Positions 63,161-64,000 of a stretch of 64,000 nucleotides of DNA are shown in pieces; positions within the stretch are counted from its first letter, which is position 1; every line of letters begins with the position of its first letter. The position numbers were made by a program, and so were the translations under genes. The stretch spans positions 1-64,000 of the forward strand of contig NZ_BBME01000021.1 of NCBI RefSeq assembly GCF_000971395.1. Reading direction: 5' to 3'. The notes below the pieces were generated by a model. The model did not search any database, had not been told where the DNA came from, and saw nothing but the letters and a program-made list of their open reading frames with translations. The stretch is from Demequina iriomotensis (lineage in GTDB: Bacteria; Actinomycetota; Actinomycetes; Actinomycetales; Demequinaceae).

Positions 63161-64000
63161 TCAGGCCCGGTACGCCCCGCTCAGCACCACCGAGCCGCCG
63201 TCGACGCCCTTGGCGCCGCGCACCACATCCGGCCCCACCGGGAGCCCGGCGTCGGCGGACACGGAGCCGAGCACCCACGCGGGCACGCCCGCCGCGGCGG
63301 AGGCCGCGATCATCGCATCGGCGTCCTCGGGCGCGACGACCGCGACCATGCCGACGCCCATGTTGAGCGTCGACTCCAGGTCGTTCCACGGCACCTTGCC
63401 CGCGGCCTGGACCACGGAGAACACCGCAGGGAGGTCCCACGCGGCGCGATCGACGGATGCCGCGAGCCCGCGCGGCAGCACGCGCGCGAGGTTGGCCGCG
63501 AGGCCGCCGCCGGTGACGTGCGAGAACGCGCGCAGGCCGGGGACGGACGCCGCCAGCGAGACGCACAGCTGCGAGTAGATCCGGGTGGGCTCGAGCAGCT
63601 CCTCGCCCACCGTGCGACCGAGCTCGGGGATCGAGGTCGAGAGCGACCAGCCGGCGTGCGCCACCACGGAGCGCACGAGCGAGTAGCCGTTCGAGTGCAG
63701 GCCCGAGGAGGCCATGGCGACCACGACGTCCCCGTCACGCACCTTGTCCGGCCCGAGCAGCGCATCGGCCTCCACCACGCCGATGGCCGCGCCCGCGACG
63801 TCGTAGTCGTCGGGCTCCATCACGCCGGGGTGCTCGGCGGTCTCGCCGCCCACGAGCGCGACGCCGGCCATCTCGCACCCGACCGCGATGCCGCGGACGA
63901 TGTCGGCGATGCGCTCCGGCACCACCTTCCCGCACGCGATGTAGTCCGTCATCACCAGGGGCTTCGCGCCGCACACGACGATGTCGTCGACCACCATCGC
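63161..64000 (-). CDS. purM: Phosphoribosylformylglycinamidine cyclo-ligase (partial, 5' end outside)
   Basis: AIR synthetase, the fifth step of de novo purine synthesis. About 280 C-terminal residues are present, from MVVDDIVVCGAKPLVMTDYIACGKV onward. The frame stays open to the window's last base, so roughly the first 80-90 residues lie beyond it. Motifs include VGGETAEHPGVM, SSGLHSNGYSLVR, the ATP-binding SHVTGGGLAANLARVLP and FNMGVGM-like LNMGVGMVAVV. The neighbourhood purM / DUF3073 / bldC is a familiar actinobacterial arrangement. Confidence 0.94.
   Translation of the reverse strand, partial: AMVVDDIVVCGAKPLVMTDYIACGKVVPERIADIVRGIAVGCEMAGVALVGGETAEHPGVMEPDDYDVAGAAIGVVEADALLGPDKVRDGDVVVAMASSGLHSNGYSLVRSVVAHAGWSLSTSIPELGRTVGEELLEPTRIYSQLCVSLAASVPGLRAFSHVTGGGLAANLARVLPRGLAASVDRAAWDLPAVFSVVQAAGKVPWNDLESTLNMGVGMVAVVAPEDADAMIAASAAAGVPAWVLGSVSADAGLPVGPDVVRGAKGVDGGSVVLSGAYRA

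Overview
The window looks like one continuous stretch of chromosome from a very GC-rich actinobacterium. Evidence: strong G/C bias at third codon positions, frequent GTG starts and 4-nt start/stop overlaps, TANNNT -10 boxes a few bases before start codons, and actinobacterial markers (ppk next to a MutT1-type Nudix/phosphatase fusion, bldC, a DUF3073 protein divergent from bldC, Holin-X). Gene content suggests order Micrococcales (Cellulomonas/Demequina-like); that placement is inference. I see no prophage, integrase, insertion sequence, CRISPR array, toxin cluster or biosynthetic cluster. Most genes are ordinary accessory metabolism, transport and regulation. The least explained material is in the non-coding DNA.

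Layout. 0.1-8.1 kb: a small hypothetical gene, acetyl-CoA synthetase (acs), then a convergent dipeptide/oligopeptide ABC importer operon (dppA-dppB-dppC-fused dppDF). 8.3-13.3 kb: a cupredoxin lipoprotein, a PAP2 phosphatase, a GNAT acetyltransferase, and a regulator/ATPase/ABC-2 exporter operon. 13.4-16.7 kb: ppk1 translationally coupled to a MutT1-like gene, then a 0.45 kb gene-free region with a nested inverted repeat. 17.1-23.9 kb: msrB with a partner of unknown function, a duplicated DUF1540 protein, azlCD, a PadR regulator with a membrane partner, a phosphotransferase, VanZ and tRNA-Lys. 24-33.2 kb: DUF4242 plus a large LuxR regulator, an ECF sigma/membrane-protein trio, small enzymes, HxlR/DoxX and a siderophore-interacting protein. 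33.2-42.8 kb: a DUF222-HNH protein, a GH3 beta-glucosidase, a BCCT transporter, small membrane and stress proteins, beta-carbonic anhydrase and an SDR.

42.8-56.9 kb is a sugar region: three LacI-family regulators, a multiple-monosaccharide ABC importer (chvE-type binding protein, mmsA, mmsB), araD-araA, galK-galE and a UraA-type permease. Two palindrome families can be matched to neighbouring LacI genes. No araB or galT lies in the window. 57-58 kb holds tRNA-Glu, tRNA-Asp and tRNA-Phe. The rest carries a nucleoside hydrolase, Holin-X, EamA plus ogt, bldC, DUF3073, a DUF559-like protein and the 3' part of purM, which runs off the right edge.

The strongest unexplained signal is the decamer GGACGATGCG. 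I count 31 exact copies on both strands, 13 of them intergenic, several as inverted pairs around hairpins. It sits beside a family of roughly 80-120 bp intergenic hairpin elements (1-90, 44918-45005, 51775-51850, 52907-53025, 55371-55476, 16704-17060). A second genome-wide property is the large number of genes (about 17) with a -10 box 6-7 nt before the start codon, which predicts leaderless mRNAs.
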